Shown in pieces: positions 11,867 through 24,263 of a stretch of 64,000 nucleotides of DNA; the first letter of the stretch is position 1; each line of letters begins with the position of its first letter. The position numbers were made by a program, and so were the translations under genes. The notes under the pieces are model-generated. The model searched no databases, was not told where the DNA came from, and saw only the letters and a program-made list of their open reading frames with translations. Location: assembly GCA_016647705.1 (NCBI GenBank), contig CM028325.1, forward strand, positions 27,198,474-27,262,473. The letters run 5' to 3'. The stretch is from Eucommia ulmoides. Its lineage: Eukaryota; Streptophyta; Magnoliopsida; Garryales; Eucommiaceae.

Positions 11867-14184
11867 TGTTGGCCCAGTGATCTACCCAAGAGAGGAGTGA
11901 GTTGGGTAGTTATAAAATTTTAAGCAAATTGTTATATTTTCGACACTTAAAATAATCAATTAATCAATTTATCCTAAATCAATTATTATATTTATAATGC
12001 GGCGGATAAGTGTATAATTCTAGATGCACACCCAAATAACAAGAAATAAAGAAAATCAACAATGCAGTGCACCACTATATATCCTAGTTCACCAAGCAAC
12101 TCTTGGCTAATCTAGTCCTCCGAGCCCCATAGAGATTCGCACCCACTAAACCACTAAGATTCCTTCAAATAGGTAAGAACCAAACATTTATACAATGATT
12201 TTTTTACAGGCTCAGAATCTACCTTTACAATTTCCTTTTCGTAGGCTAAGAAATAACCTCCATCTTCTTAACAGGTTAACGACTAACCTAATTCTTTTAT
12301 ACTCAGGCTAAGATTCAAACCTCAATAAAATCACTCCAAGTATCATTTTCTCAGATAAAGATGTAACCATTACAAATCATACAAATTAATTCTATTGAGG
12401 AAGAATTACACCTATCTCTTTTCATGGAAAAGAGTAACCTAACATTTTTATGCCTTAGGTAAAGATCAAATCTCAATCTCTTTACCGGAAGAGATTGAAA
12501 CTCAACTGCCCCTTATTAGATATTCTCAACAATATCTAATCCGCACAAAACTCACCAATTACAATAAATCAATAAGTTTATTCTCACTCGGAGTTTCTAT
12601 CACCTCAAGTCTATTTAAACTCAATTAATGTCACGATAAATACTAGTGATAAAATTAAGTGAGGAATTTGAAATTTGATTATAAAATAAGCGGGTAGTAC
12701 AGAATCAAGCATGTAATCAGATTACCATAAAAATCATTTTAAAATAATTTTTTATGCATTTTAAGGTTTAAAAATGATTTCACAAGATCTAAAACCCAAG
12801 CAAGTAGAATAATATATATAATCACAATAAACAATGAAAGCTTGGAACGATCTCACCAGGAAAACACTGAAATAATGCAAATTGTATTGCTAAACAGCTT
12901 AGATCGGTGACACTAAATCAATTAGCGCTTTAGCACAAGAACTTCAACACCAGAATAATCTCACGATAATCTCTCAGTATAATCTCAGAATAACAACTCT
13001 TAGAAAGCACACAACTGAAAGTTCTTGATAGAATGATATATTGATATGTGAAAAACGCAGGTCTATTTAAACAAATTTGAAACATGCCTTCTAACGGTTA
13101 GTTCCTACAAGATATGATATTTAAATGCTCATATAAACCCCATCTATCAATATTACTCAATCCTGGTTTAATTCACTCAAATGTGACTTTTAAATCATTC
13201 AATTTAGTCCTCAAATTATTTCACATTCTCAAATCAAAAGGATAGGAAGTATTAAATAGACTAAATTGAGAAACACTTAAAATAAGTATATCATATCTAT
13301 AGGGATATATGAGTATGAATGATATGTCTATAATATGTTCAAATCCCCATAATATCTCCAAGATATCAGCCAAAAAATGATAGTAACGACTAGTTTTGGA
13401 TCAGATCCCGAAAACCCTCAAACACTGAAATTGCCCAGTCGAATGACCGACCAATCTACTATCAGTCGACCGATCATTTCAGGTTGTAGCCCAAGCCATT
13501 TTCATACGCTAGTCGGTTGATCGATCAATTCAAGATACTTTCCAAGCTATTTTTTGGCCCTGGTCGATTGACCGATCATCAAAGGTCGGTTGATCGATCG
13601 ATTTAGAGAGTTTACTTCTCAGCCATCGATTGACCGATCTCTCTTGGTCAGTTAACCGATCGATTCAGAGACTTCTCCCATTCCCAGCTTACATCTATCG
13701 GTTGGCTGATCCTCTACGGTCGATTGATCGATCATTACTGGAACATTTTTCCTTAATTCATTTCAACTCCAATCTTTGACGTTTTGGACCCTTTAACTAA
13801 TTTATTTTCTCGATTAACTTAATTGACACTATAAACCAATTTTAAACACTAATCTTTCTTAAGTCAATTTTTCCTTTTCAATTTCACATTGGATCAAATA
13901 TGTTAACTAATTAGGATCCTAAGAAAAAACACACATAAATATAAATCATTTTTGTATCATATGTGATCCTAATCGGGATACATTAAGAGTAAAAAATGAC
14001 TTGAGTTGTTTTCACCTAGATTCTTTAAAATCTTCAATCTCTTAATGTTTGTCTCTTTACATCCTTAGCAATTACTTCCTGATAACATCAACAATGAAAC
14101 TTTTACACTGAAACACTCAATAAATTTGTTAGTTCTACCAAAAATATAAATACTTAATTTTCTATCAAAATCTTGGGATCAACA
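11867..14184 (-). mobile_element. Sirevirus-type solo LTR
   Basis: An LTR of 2318 bp on the minus strand, starting TGTTGATCCCAAGATTTTG at 14184 and ending TGGGCCAACA at 11867. It is flanked by TACT plus one mismatching base (GTACT at 11862-11866, CTACT at 14185-14189). It is homologous to the LTRs of the full Sirevirus at 22075-37732 but clearly more diverged. It holds the palindrome array (13430-13740) and, at 12170-12520, the repeated AGGCTAAGA-type units. No internal region is attached. Confidence 0.8.
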
Positions 14185-14266
14185 CTACTTATTGCGCATT
14201 TAATATTCTTGATCTTCTTAACAATTTGTTTCATCTTTCTTTGTCATTTCATCCCTCCCTCTGGTG

Positions 14267-14274
14267 TATTTAAA
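14267..14274 (+). promoter_or_regulatory. TATA-like box upstream of antisense ORF 2
   Basis: TATTTAAA about 140 bases before the ATG at 14412, in a stretch just right of the Sirevirus solo LTR. It would suit a promoter that drives the antisense frame. Position and sequence are the only evidence. Confidence 0.35.
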
Positions 14275-14411
14275 GACCATTACTCTGTCTAGGTTTTAGC
14301 ATTCCATTTTTGTTGCCATTTTCAATTTTCATCTATTTTATTTCTTTGTTTCTCTTCCTTGTAAACCATTCATTTCTCTATTTCTCTTTCTTACAAATCC
14401 TCCTCTTAGAA

Positions 14412-14868
14412 ATGGTTTCTGCTCATGAAAATGTGAAAGAAGAAATACGCAAACAGAACAGGAAATTTTCTCAAGTTTCGAGGTCTCATTCTGGATGCGA
14501 AAATGGAACCCAGGAAACACTTATGTATCATAATGCTGGAGGAGGTCTACATGCTATACCACCAACTCGATGCCACCCATTTCAATGTTGTCTCTGAGTT
14601 GTTGGAACTCTGTTCCAAATTTGAGCAGAAATTGATGGAGGCTGATCACGCTGAGGGCCAAGTTGAGGTACTGACTCATGAAATTCAACTTTTAGAGGCT
14701 CGAGCACGTATGGTGACCAACAAAATAGATCATCTTTGGGAGAAGAACGATCCCAAGAAGGCCAAGATTCGGGCCTTGATCAGTGAGCTTAAAACCGTCA
14801 TAGAAGTGCCAAATTATGCTGCCTCCGATGATGAAGCAAATTTTGCACCGCCACCACCCCTGGAATGA
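14412..14868 (+). pseudogene. Antisense accessory ORF 2 of the Tat element (coiled-coil protein)
   Basis: A plus-strand frame antisense to pol. The longest open part (14503-14868, 121 codons) encodes a leucine- and charge-rich, probably coiled-coil protein with heptad-like runs (LLELCSKFEQKLMEADHAEG, then EIQLLEARARMVTNKIDHL) and an acidic and proline-rich C-terminus (ASDDEANFAPPPPLE). It looks less decayed than the pol of the same element, with perhaps one break near its start. I do not recognise a Pfam family. A T-rich stretch with no further gene follows to about 15340. Confidence 0.55.
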
Positions 14869-15339
14869 AGATTGCTTTTTGTGTCTTTCACATTTTCTTG
14901 AAGAAATTTTAGTTTTCTTGTATTCTTTTGATAGTATATGTACGAACTTTATTTTTCTTTTCTGTTGGGTCTTTAATTCTAGAATATTTTGACAAATGTA
15001 TTTTAGCTCTGGGAGCTTTTGACAAAAGTGTTGTTTCTATGTGATCTGAATCCTATTCTTTGTGGTTGTGTGGTGCTATTTTCTTCATCCTTCTGTCCCC
15101 TTTATGATTTGTGTATTTATATGCAAATGTGCAAATCATGAACCGGCCTTTCACCATCAACATAAGGCGTTTAAAGATGGCAATAAAGCTAAGTGTTTAA
15201 TATGAACTATCGTAAAATTTCTTGTCTTCTTGATTTTTTGTTCAAGTTGATCTGTTTGTCTAAGAAAGTATTAATGGCCTTCGGTTTCCTATTATCTTTT
15301 AATGCTCCCCAGTAGTCTTTTCTAAGCAGATCATACTTA

Positions 15340-15970
15340 GAAATATGGACTGAACTATTTTTAGTAGTTCGTTACTTTCCATGCTTACAATTTTTCTTAT
15401 TTCACACTTAGCAAGTTTAATGTCTGAACTGTTTTTAGGAGTTTTCCTTTTTCGCTCTTAGTGATTTTCAAATTTCATCGATCTTGTACTTAGTGACTGG
15501 TCCAAGCAAATTTTAGCAGTTCGACGTCTTTTTTTTTTTTTTTTTTTTGGTGCTTAGCGATTGCTCCGAACTAGTTTTTATAGTTTGCCATTTGCTTTCT
15601 CTTAGCGATTGACATGAACTGGTTTTGGCAGTTCGCCATTTTCTCGCACTTAGAGATTAATCCAAACTGGTTTTGGCAGTTCATCACTTGCTCGTACTTA
15701 GTGATTGACCCAGATTGGTTTCAACGGTTCGTGACTTCTCACACTTAACAATTGATCCGAACTGGCTTTCATAGTTCTTACTTAACAATTAATCCAAACT
15801 AGTTTTAGCAGTCCGTCATTTTTTCCTACTTAATTAGCAATTGATCCGAACTAGTTTCTGTAGTTCATCATTTTCTCACACTTAGTGATTGATCTGAACT
15901 GGTTTTGGTGGTTTGTTGTTTTCTTTCACTTAGCAGTTGATCTGGACTGGTTTTGTCAGTTTACACTACT
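15340..15970 (+). repeat. Minisatellite of about 55-60 bp units in the Tat 3' region
   Basis: About ten diverged units containing ACTTAGYGATTGATCCGAAC, then TGGTTTTGGCAGTTC. The array lies between the 3' end of pol (to the right) and the 3' end of antisense ORF 2 (to the left). A T-run of about 20 bases is embedded near 15530-15550. Tat/Ogre elements are known for variable tandem repeats in this region, downstream of pol. Confidence 0.8.
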
Positions 15971-16260
15971 AGCTACCTTGCAATTTTTTTCAAATTGCTT
16001 TTGTCAATACTCATGAAATGTGCATCAACAAATTATCAAAAAGAAATAGCTTCATTGATTGAAATTGATTGAACAACACAAAAAATAAAATTCTTACACA
16101 AAATATATTCTAAGATGCCCTATATTCCATGGTCTTGGAACTAGAACACTTTTCAAATATTCTAACCAATAGGTCTCAGTTTAATTTATCTCTATTACTC
16201 GATTCCCTCTCAGTCTGGTGCTAACTTTCCTAACTGTACTTCAAGTCGGTGCAACATTAC

Positions 16261-18142
16261 TCATTTGAGAACAAAGTCTCCCTCTCCAAAGTAACTTAGT
16301 TGAAATTCTTGGTTAAACACTTTTGCAACTTTTGATTTATAAGGAGCCATCCGTAGCCTCGCTTTTTCTCTTCTTTTCTCGACTTGATCTAGCTCATGTC
16401 GTAGTGCCAACTCGTTCTCAACGAGGTTGATTCTGATGTCACGCCTTGAGGGTAAACCAATCTCCACTAGAACTATTGCTTATGTTCTATAGGTCAATGT
16501 TTATGACATATCCCCAGTTGTAGTCTGTAACGCCGTTCGATATGACCACAAAACCCTTAAAAATCTTCCATCCACTTTTTCTTGGTCTCGTCTAATTTTT
16601 TTTCAACATTTCTTTGATCAATCTGTTCACTACTTCAGGCTGGTCATTAGCTTGTGGATGTGCCAGACTTGATGTTCGATGTTGAATCTTCATTTCATTA
16701 TACATATTTCCAACATTTTCTCCCGTGAACATGGTTTCGTTGTTTGATATCAGAACTACTGGCCTAACAGGTAAATTACATTCTTCCGAAGAAAATTCTT
16801 TACCTTGTTTTCTCCTACTGTTGTGAATCTATCTTCTTCTACCCACGTAGTAAAGTAATCAATTATACTTCTTGTTACCAGAGGCAATGGTAAATGGGTC
16901 TTGGACATCCATCCCCCATTGAGCACATAACCAAGGGCTAAGGAACGAGGTCTGATTCTAAGCTGGAGCTTTATTGTCGTTGGAGAAGATTTAGCATTTG
17001 TCACACCTCTATACGTACTCGTATGCATTATCTTGCATCGATGGCCAATAGTAGCCAATGGTAAAAGCTTTATGCGCCAAGGTTCGTCCTCCTTGATGGT
17101 TCTCCCGAATGCTTTCATGAATCTCCTGTAAGACAAAACTTGCCTCTCTTAGTCCGAAGTAGAGCAACAATGGCAAAGTGAAGGACCTCTTGTACAATAT
17201 TTCGTTAAGCATAACATACTTGGATATCTTATACGATATTTTATGAGCTCAGCCTTTATCGTTTGGTAGGAATCCCTCCTTCAGGTACTTCACCAGTGGT
17301 GTTCTCCAATCTTCTATTTCGTTGAGCTGACTAATGCTGGCACAGAGGTTGGTCGAAGCTTCAATAGACAGTAGCTTATTGAAATTCAACATCTTCGATT
17401 TTTGTTCAGGCCCAAAATACGATGCTAGAATTGACAATGCGTCGGCTTTCTCATTTTTCGATCATGGAATTACTTCCAATATGCAACTTCTGAACATACC
17501 CATTAGTCCTTTCACATTCTCCACATAGAGTCATAATCTTTCTTTGTTGACTGGAAACACGACATTCACTTGGTTGATGACTAACTGTGAATCCGATCTG
17601 ACCTCGACATCACAAGCGCCCAGTCCTTTGGTCAAGGTCAAATCGGTAATTACTACTTCATACTCAACTTCATTATTGCAAGTTCGGAATCTGAACTGTA
17701 CTACTCGTTCGATCTGATCCCCCTCTGGTGTTTTCAAGACAACTCCTGCACCGCACCCTTTATATTTGATGCTCCATCTATCCACAACTTCAATGAGCCA
17801 TGTGTTGGTTCAGAGCATTCTCTGTTGTCATTTGGTTTGTTTTCTACAAGAGTAAGTTCGGCTATGAAATCTAATACAACTTATCCATTGATTGCAGTTC
17901 AGAGCTTGTATTTGATGAAGAATTCTTTGACTTTCACTGCCCATTTTATTAGTCGATCCGAGACTTCAGGCCTATGCATCATATCCACTGCTCAAAGTGG
18001 ATATGATGTTATTACGTTAATGACTTGTCCTTGGAAGTAAGGTCTAAGTTTCTGAGCCGACGTGATCAAGGCCAATGCCACTTTCTCCAGCTTGGTGTAA
18101 CGCGTTTTGGCTAGAGCTAATAACTTGATAATGTAGAAAATG
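16261..18142 (-). pseudogene. Tat element pol: integrase and RNase H part
   Basis: Right to left: RNase H fragment at 17531-17785 (GAGVVLKTPEGD, NNEVEYEVVI, VEVRSDSQLVINQV), zinc-binding integrase N-terminus near 17009-17212 (the GRTLAHKAFTIGYYWPSM style), integrase core traces at 16640-17136, and the post-integrase tail at 16261-16467 (ALRHELDQVEKRREKARLRM, GDFVLK). All belong to the Tat lineage. Broken in many places. The RNase H is separated from the reverse transcriptase by the solo LTR at 18143-19499. Confidence 0.8.
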
Positions 18143-18506
18143 TGTAATACCCCGAAAATTTATATTTTGAAAATATTATTTTATATAAATTTAATATTTT
18201 TGGGATTTTTTTATAAATTTATGGTATAAATAATAGTTGATAATTTTTGGAGATCAAATATTAATTTTAATTTAACTTTTAAAAGTTTTGGGATTATTAT
18301 ATTATTTAAAATATACTTTTAAGAGTTTTAAGATATAATTAATATTTTCTTTTATTTTAAAGAGGACATTGTGTAAAAAAATAAATAAATAATTATATGG
18401 CTGAATTAGTTTCCTTCGTAACGAAGGAAACTAATTCTAACCACAATAAGTATATATGAGTTTATATTATGACACGTATAACCACAATATTTATGTTTGC
18501 TTGAGT

Positions 18507-18537
<31 letters not shown>

Positions 18538-18572
18538 GTGATCAGGGGACGAAAATCTCATATATTATCATA

Positions 18573-18847
18573 AATCCGAACCGAAATCGATATTTCTCGC
18601 TCAAGACTTTTGAAATCCAAACCTTATTAATATATAGGCACATGTATATATACACATGTATATATATATATATATATTTCTCGCTCAAGATTTTCGAAAT
18701 CCAAACATTATTAATATATAGGCACATGTCCAAACCTTATTAATATATAGGCACATGTATATATATATATATATACATGTGCCTATATATTAATAAGGTT
18801 TGGATTTCGAAAATCTTGAGCGAGAAATATCGATTTCGGTTCGGATT
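18573..18847. repeat. Large inverted repeat (hairpin) inside the solo LTR
   Basis: The left arm (18573-18657) reads AATCCGAACCGAAATCGATA and onward; the right arm (18767-18847) is its near-perfect reverse complement. Partial extra copies of the left arm lie at about 18676-18728 and 18729-18757. The loop is a (TA)n run. The arms are about 75-85 bp. The sister LTR at 9821-11159 does not show this expanded structure. Confidence 0.85.
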
Positions 18848-19065
18848 TTGGCTTTAGATTTTAGATAGAATTTCTAACTCTTTTAATATATGTATTTAAT
18901 CTTCACATGTATTGTGTGATTTATGTTATTACTATTATAATTATTGTTTTTCATGAAATATTTATGAGTACGTATTATGTGAAAATTATGTGAGATACAT
19001 CTTTATATGTTTAATTGGGGATTGATTAAATACACGTATTAGAGAGGTTGAAATTTTACTGAGCG

Positions 19066-19250
19066 TTGGCCAACGCTGTGCCCTATTTTTCCAACGGTGC
19101 GTCCTGTTTTGCCAACGCTGCGCCCTATTTTGCCAACGTATTTTGCCAACGCTGCGGCCTATTTTGCCAACGGTGCGCCCTGTTTTGCCAACGGTGTGCT
19201 AGACACGGTGCCCTATTTTGCCAACGCTGCGCCCTACAACCCTACAATTT
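19066..19250 (+). repeat. Minisatellite TTTTGCCAACGSTGCGCCC
   Basis: Seven or eight tandem units of about 20-25 bp built on TTTTGCCAACGCTGCGCCCT. It is GC-rich in an otherwise AT-rich LTR. The sister LTR has only a single GCCAACACT-like unit at the matching place, so the array arose in this copy. Confidence 0.8.
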
Positions 19251-19504
19251 TAATTGCAGGGTCGATGAAAATGTAGCTGCGTAGAAAATTTTATTTGAAT
19301 TTGTATTTAATTTTTGTAATAATTGTATTTATTAATTACTATTATAAAATGGACTCGATATATCGATAATTAAAATTATCACCGTAGTTAGTAAAATTTC
19401 TCAGATTTTTATAGAATAAAATATTGGATATTGGGTTTTAGTGTTGATTCTCCGAGGAAAAAAAATCGCGTGACGGCCTTGGGAAACCATGTCGTTACAA
19501 AACG

Positions 19505-21640
19505 AGTCGATGACTTTTCTGAATTTCTTTCATGAGTGTTTCACTAACTGCGACTAAAGTCTTAGCCAGATAGAAGTAGAGTTCATCTCCTGGCGTAACC
19601 TTCACTAACGTCTCTACCGATCCGAGATAGTTATTTGTTGACTGCAATGCTTCTTTACATTCCTTGCTCTACTGAAAACTCTTGTTTTCCTTCAAGATTT
19701 TAAAGAATGAGGTACATCTATCTGAAAATTTGGAGATGAATCTATTTAACGCTGCCAACCTAACTTTGAGTACTTGAACTTCTCTCACATTGGTTTGTGA
19801 TTTGATGTTCCAGACTAAATCTATCTGCCTAGAATCCATTGTTATGCTGGATTAGTTTACTGCAAATCCAAGGAACTTCCCAAAGGTCACTCCGAAGACA
19901 CATTTCTCAGGATTAAGTTTCTTGTTGAATTTTTGCAAGATGGTGAACGCCTTCTCCAAATGGGTTAAATAATCTCTCCTCGAGGTGCTCTTAACCAACA
20001 TATCATCAATATATACCTCCATGGATTGACTGATCTGCTCTTAGAACATTCGATTCACCAACCTTTTGTAGGTAGCTCCTGCATTTCTCAATCCAAAAGG
20101 CATTACAGTGTAATGGTAGGTACCTTTTGGCGTAATGAACACAGTTCCTCTTCAACATGCTGCTCCATTTTGATCTAGTTGTACCCCTTATAAGTGCCCA
20201 TAATGCTCAGGAATTTGTGACCTGAAGCTGCATCTACCATCTGGTCTATACTTGGCATCGGATAACAATCCTTCGGGTAAGCCTGGTTCAGATCGGTAAA
20301 GTCGATGCACATTTTCCATTTGTCGTTCTTCATTTTGAGTAGTACTAAATTATCTATCTACTTCAAATAGGTTATCTCTCTGATGCCCGATACTGAGCAG
20401 ACGTTGAACTTCTAGCTCAATCACTTTCTTTTTTTCCACATTTAAAATTCTTCTCTTCTACCGAACTGGGTGATATGATCTGGAGATATCAAGTCGATAA
20501 ACTGCTACTCGTGGATCAATACCTTTCATATCTTCTAGTGCCCCAGCAAAGACATCCATATTTTTTTCGAGCAACTCCTTGATTAGATTTTTCTCATATG
20601 AGTCGATTGTCGCTCCGATCTGTAGCTTTTTCATTCCAAGACCGAAGAACGCCTCTTCTGTATGCTTTGCTAGTAGAAGCATGCTTGGATGTTCTCTAAA
20701 ATCGTCTATCTCATCAGTCAAAGTCCACGGTGGAACTGCTTCATGTTCGGTCTTTGATTGCTATTGGACATTTTTTTACCTTCATAGCTATAGTAAAACA
20801 CTTATTTGAGGCCACTTGATCACCTCTGATCACAACTACCCCTTCATCCTTAAGGTATTTATTGCATTGATGAAAAGTTGACTCCACAACTTCCATGGAG
20901 TGAAACCATGGATGACCTAGGATCGCATTATATGGTGATGAAGAGTTCATTACCATAAACTTTGTGGCTTTTATTATGAGATTATCCTCCTAGTTGGTAG
21001 TTACTAACAGAGTAATCTTCCATTTGGGAAAACTCAGATCTCCATTGAATCCCACCATTACTGTCTAGGTGGAACCAACGTCTAAACTGCGTACTCTCAT
21101 TTGCTTTAGGGTATTTTCAAAAATTATATTAGTATAACATCCAGTTCAATTAAAATTCTTTGTACCTAAAAGCTAGAAATCCGTAAGGTAATGACCAAAG
21201 TATCCTCATAAGGGTGTGAGATCCCTCTGAAGTCATCATCACTGAAAGTAATCATTAGACTTGATTTATTCACCACCACCATGACTTTTCCATTGCTTAT
21301 TTCCAACGCCATCTCTCAAACTCTTTTTTTTCTTGCTTGACTGGATTCTTAAGTTATTGGCCCACTGGAGTATGTCATATAAATTACCTCATGGGAGCGA
21401 CTCAGACCTTTATCTTTCATTCTCTTCTCCCGGTTCTTACTCATTTTTTCTTCTTCTAACCTCTTGCTTTCTCTAGGCTGCTCTTGGAGATAAACTTTGA
21501 AGTCTCCCTAAATCCAGCAACCTCTTGATTTCCCTTTTAAGATTCCTACAATCATTGGTGTCATGCTTGTGATCCTTGTGGAATTCACAGTACTTTTCCC
21601 AATTCTTTTTGCTCGGATATGATATTATCTTAGGATGTCA
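19505..21640 (-). pseudogene. Tat element pol: reverse transcriptase and protease part
   Basis: Right to left: aspartic protease region (20741-21350), with the PYNAILGHPWFHSM motif typical of Tat protease, then the start of the reverse transcriptase (20458-20721), with DVFAGALEDMKGIDPRVAVY. The catalytic YMDDM-type motif lies near 19990-20010, followed by a LEKAFTILQKFN-like region. The stretch at 21350-21640 is the spacer between gag and protease. Broken in many places. Confidence 0.8.
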
Positions 21641-21642
21641 GT

Positions 21643-22074
21643 TCATGGTTTATGATGACTTGATATCGTGCAAGATCCTAGAGATCGGCATTCACAACCC
21701 TGTAAAATTCTTTCAGAACGATGCTCAGAATCCATTAGTATATTTTTGGAATGGTTAGAGCTCGTCCATTTTCCTTTGTCGTGGCCCTTCTCATTCTGTT
21801 TTGGCCCATCACTTGCTGACGATCTGTCTTCTATTGCTAACTTCACATCCCCCAACTTTATGTGAGGCTTCGCTCTTTCTATTAGCTCGGTCATGTCCCA
21901 TGGATTGTGCTTCGTGAGCAAATCCTGAAATCGTCCATGACGCAAGTCCAAGATGAAGGTGTTGATAATGAGATTTGCATCACAAATCTCAATCAGGTCG
22001 GTTCCTCATTGAACAACCTCAGTGATTCTCCCTTGTCTTACTTGAGTGCTAGCAAGTAATCAACTCATTTCTTC
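21643..22074 (-). pseudogene. Tat element gag, C-terminal part
   Basis: An open stretch at 21643-21951 includes LRHGRFQDLLTKHNPWDMTE and IERAKPHIK, which is the end of a Retrotrans_gag domain followed by a basic linker. It is separated from the N-terminal part (37733-38000) by the Sirevirus insertion, with the target duplication TCTTC at 22070-22074 and 37733-37737. Confidence 0.8.
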
Positions 22075-24216
22075 TGTTGATCCTAAGATTTTGATGGACA
22101 ATTAAAGGTTGATATTTTTTGTAGAACTAACGGTTTGATTATGTGTTTCAATTTATTAGTTCCAGATGATGAAGATATGAAGACAAAGATGATGAAGGAT
22201 TAAGAGGAAGAAGAATTTGAAGAACTTAAAGAAAATAACTCAGGTTAAATTTTAACTCTTAATATCCCAATTAGGATCACACACGACACAAAAAGATTTT
22301 TTAAATGATTTTTATAAATATGTGTGTTTTTTATAGGATCCTAATTAGTTAAATTATTTGCTCCTATGTGTAATTGAAAAATAAATATTAATAATAAATT
22401 AAAATTGAATTTATGTATTTAATAGAGCTAACCGAGAAAAGAAATCAGTTAAAAGGGCGAAAACGTCGATGAGAATGAATTAAAAATGAATTTAGAAGAG
22501 ATTTCAGCATTGACAAGTCGATAGGTAAGTCGACCGAAGCATAGAAGGAAACGTCTCTGAATCTCTAAGTCGACAGGTAGGTCGATCGGAGCTTAAATTT
22601 GAACTCGCTGAATCGATAAATCGACTGGGCGGTCGACCAGTGATAAGAAATGTAACTCTTTGAATCTCTAGGTCGACAGATAAGTGACCGATAGGCACAG
22701 AATTTTTAGCTTGGCTACATTCTGAATCGATCGGTTGACAGGTAATCTTGGTCGGTTGACTTATGGGGCTATTTCAGGATATTATGGAATTCTGCATTTT
22801 ATTCTAAAAGTAGTCGTTACTAATCATTTTTTTGTTAGGATTCACAAGATATATTAGGGATTTAATGTTATTTAAGATATGCAACATATATTATGATATC
22901 CCTATAGATATGGTTCATTAAGTTTGAATATTTTTTAATTTGATACATATAATACTTTCTATCCTATTTAATTGTGATTGAGAAATATTTGAGGGACTTA
23001 ATTGAGAAGTTTAAAAGCTATAATTAAGTGATTTGAATTAGGATGAAGTCTTAGTGATATAAGGGGTCTATAAGAACAATTAAATGTCATAACAAGTAGG
23101 AACTAGCAGTTAGAGAGCTAATTTTATTATCATTTATATAGACCTGTGTTTTTCATATTAGAGAGAGATGAAGAGTATTATACTGAGCTTTTATAAGAGA
23201 AATCATATTGAGAATAGTGAGAGCTTTTCTAAGAGTTATTCTTAAGAATTATTTACTGTGGATCATTGCTGCTATCGAATCTGAAATGACATTGCTATAA
23301 TTTTTCTTTCGGTGGATTTCGGGTGAGATCTTTCCAAATTATTTTCTATTTAGTATTGCTTGATTATATTTGGAATTTGATCTTTAGAAATTGTTTTTCG
23401 ATTTTTTATTGAAAAATATTTTCAAAACAATTTATTGAATAAATCTTATTACGTGCTCAATTACGTGCTACCCTTTTTTATTTAAAATTAGATTTTGAAT
23501 ATCTCACTTTTGTATCACTAGTTTTGGAATATTAATTGAGTTTCAATTTATCTAGGATGGTAGAAACTCCGAGTGAAAAAAATCACTTGTCAATTTTTAA
23601 TTGGTGAGTTGAGTGACGGATTGAATACTGTTGGGAGTATTTAATCTAAGGGTAGCTAGTTTCAGTCTCTTCCTGTAAAGAGATTGAGGTAGTAATTCTT
23701 CCTGAATTGAAATATTTTGTGAGCAATTTTGTAACGATTCAATATTCACCTGGTAAAAGGATATTTGGAGTATTTGTGAGGTTTTGATTGTTTAACCTTA
23801 GTTTAAAAAAGAATTAGGTTATTCTTTAGCCTGTAAAAAGTAGAGGTTATTCTTAAGTTTGTGAAAAAGAATTTATAAAGATTGATTCTGAGTCTGTAAA
23901 AGAATCTTTATGAGAGTTTGGTTCCTACCTTTAAATGAATCTTGAGTTTAGTGGGTGCAACTCTCCGTGGGGCTCAGAAGACTAGATTAGCTAAGAGTAG
24001 CTTGGTGAATTAATATAAGTTTCGGGTGTACTACTATCTTTACATTATTTATTTTTGTTGATTGGTGTGAACCTAGTTGATTTTATATTTTCGCTGTGAT
24101 ATAAAGATAATAATTAATTTAGGATTAAAATTAATTATTTGGATTATTAAAGTATTTTTTTTATAATTTTTTATCTACCCAATTCACCCCCTCTTGGGTA
24201 GTTCGTTGGGCCAACA
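22075..24216 (+). mobile_element. Sirevirus 5' LTR
   Basis: 2142 bp, from TGTTGATCC to GGGCCAACA. It holds a palindrome array at 22505-22770 built on AAGTCGACAGGTAGGTCGAC and CGATCGGTTGACAGG, then an AT-rich segment. Near 23690-23950 are repeated AGCCTGTAAAAAG units, and the end is the hairpin-like CTACCCAATTCACCCCCTC and TTGGGTAG. Confidence 0.9.
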
Positions 24217-24218
24217 AT

Positions 24219-24230
24219 TGGCATCAGAGC
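24219..24230 (+). promoter_or_regulatory. Sirevirus primer-binding site
   Basis: TGGCATCAGAGC, two bases after the 5' LTR. It differs at one base from the usual initiator tRNA-Met site TGGTATCAGAGC. Confidence 0.75.
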
Positions 24231-24263
24231 TGGTTTAGCTCGACACTTAGCTAACAAAGATTG

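Larger units (their letters stand above)
18143..19499 (+). mobile_element. Solo LTR, chromovirus-like, second copy
   Basis: An LTR of 1357 bp from TGTAATACCCCGAAAATTT to CATGTCGTTACA. Its flanks AAATG (18138-18142) and AAACG (19500-19504) are a 5-bp target duplication with one mismatch. It is homologous to the minus-strand copy at 9821-11159, including a shared GTTTCCTTCGT...GAAGGAAAC hairpin. It has gained a large inverted repeat and a minisatellite, listed separately. Confidence 0.85.

Noticed and set aside
14081-14100. Alternative end of the Sirevirus solo LTR at 14093 (ATCAACA)
   Set aside because: Sequence up to 14184 still matches the start of the other Sirevirus LTRs, and only that end gives a near-matching target duplication.
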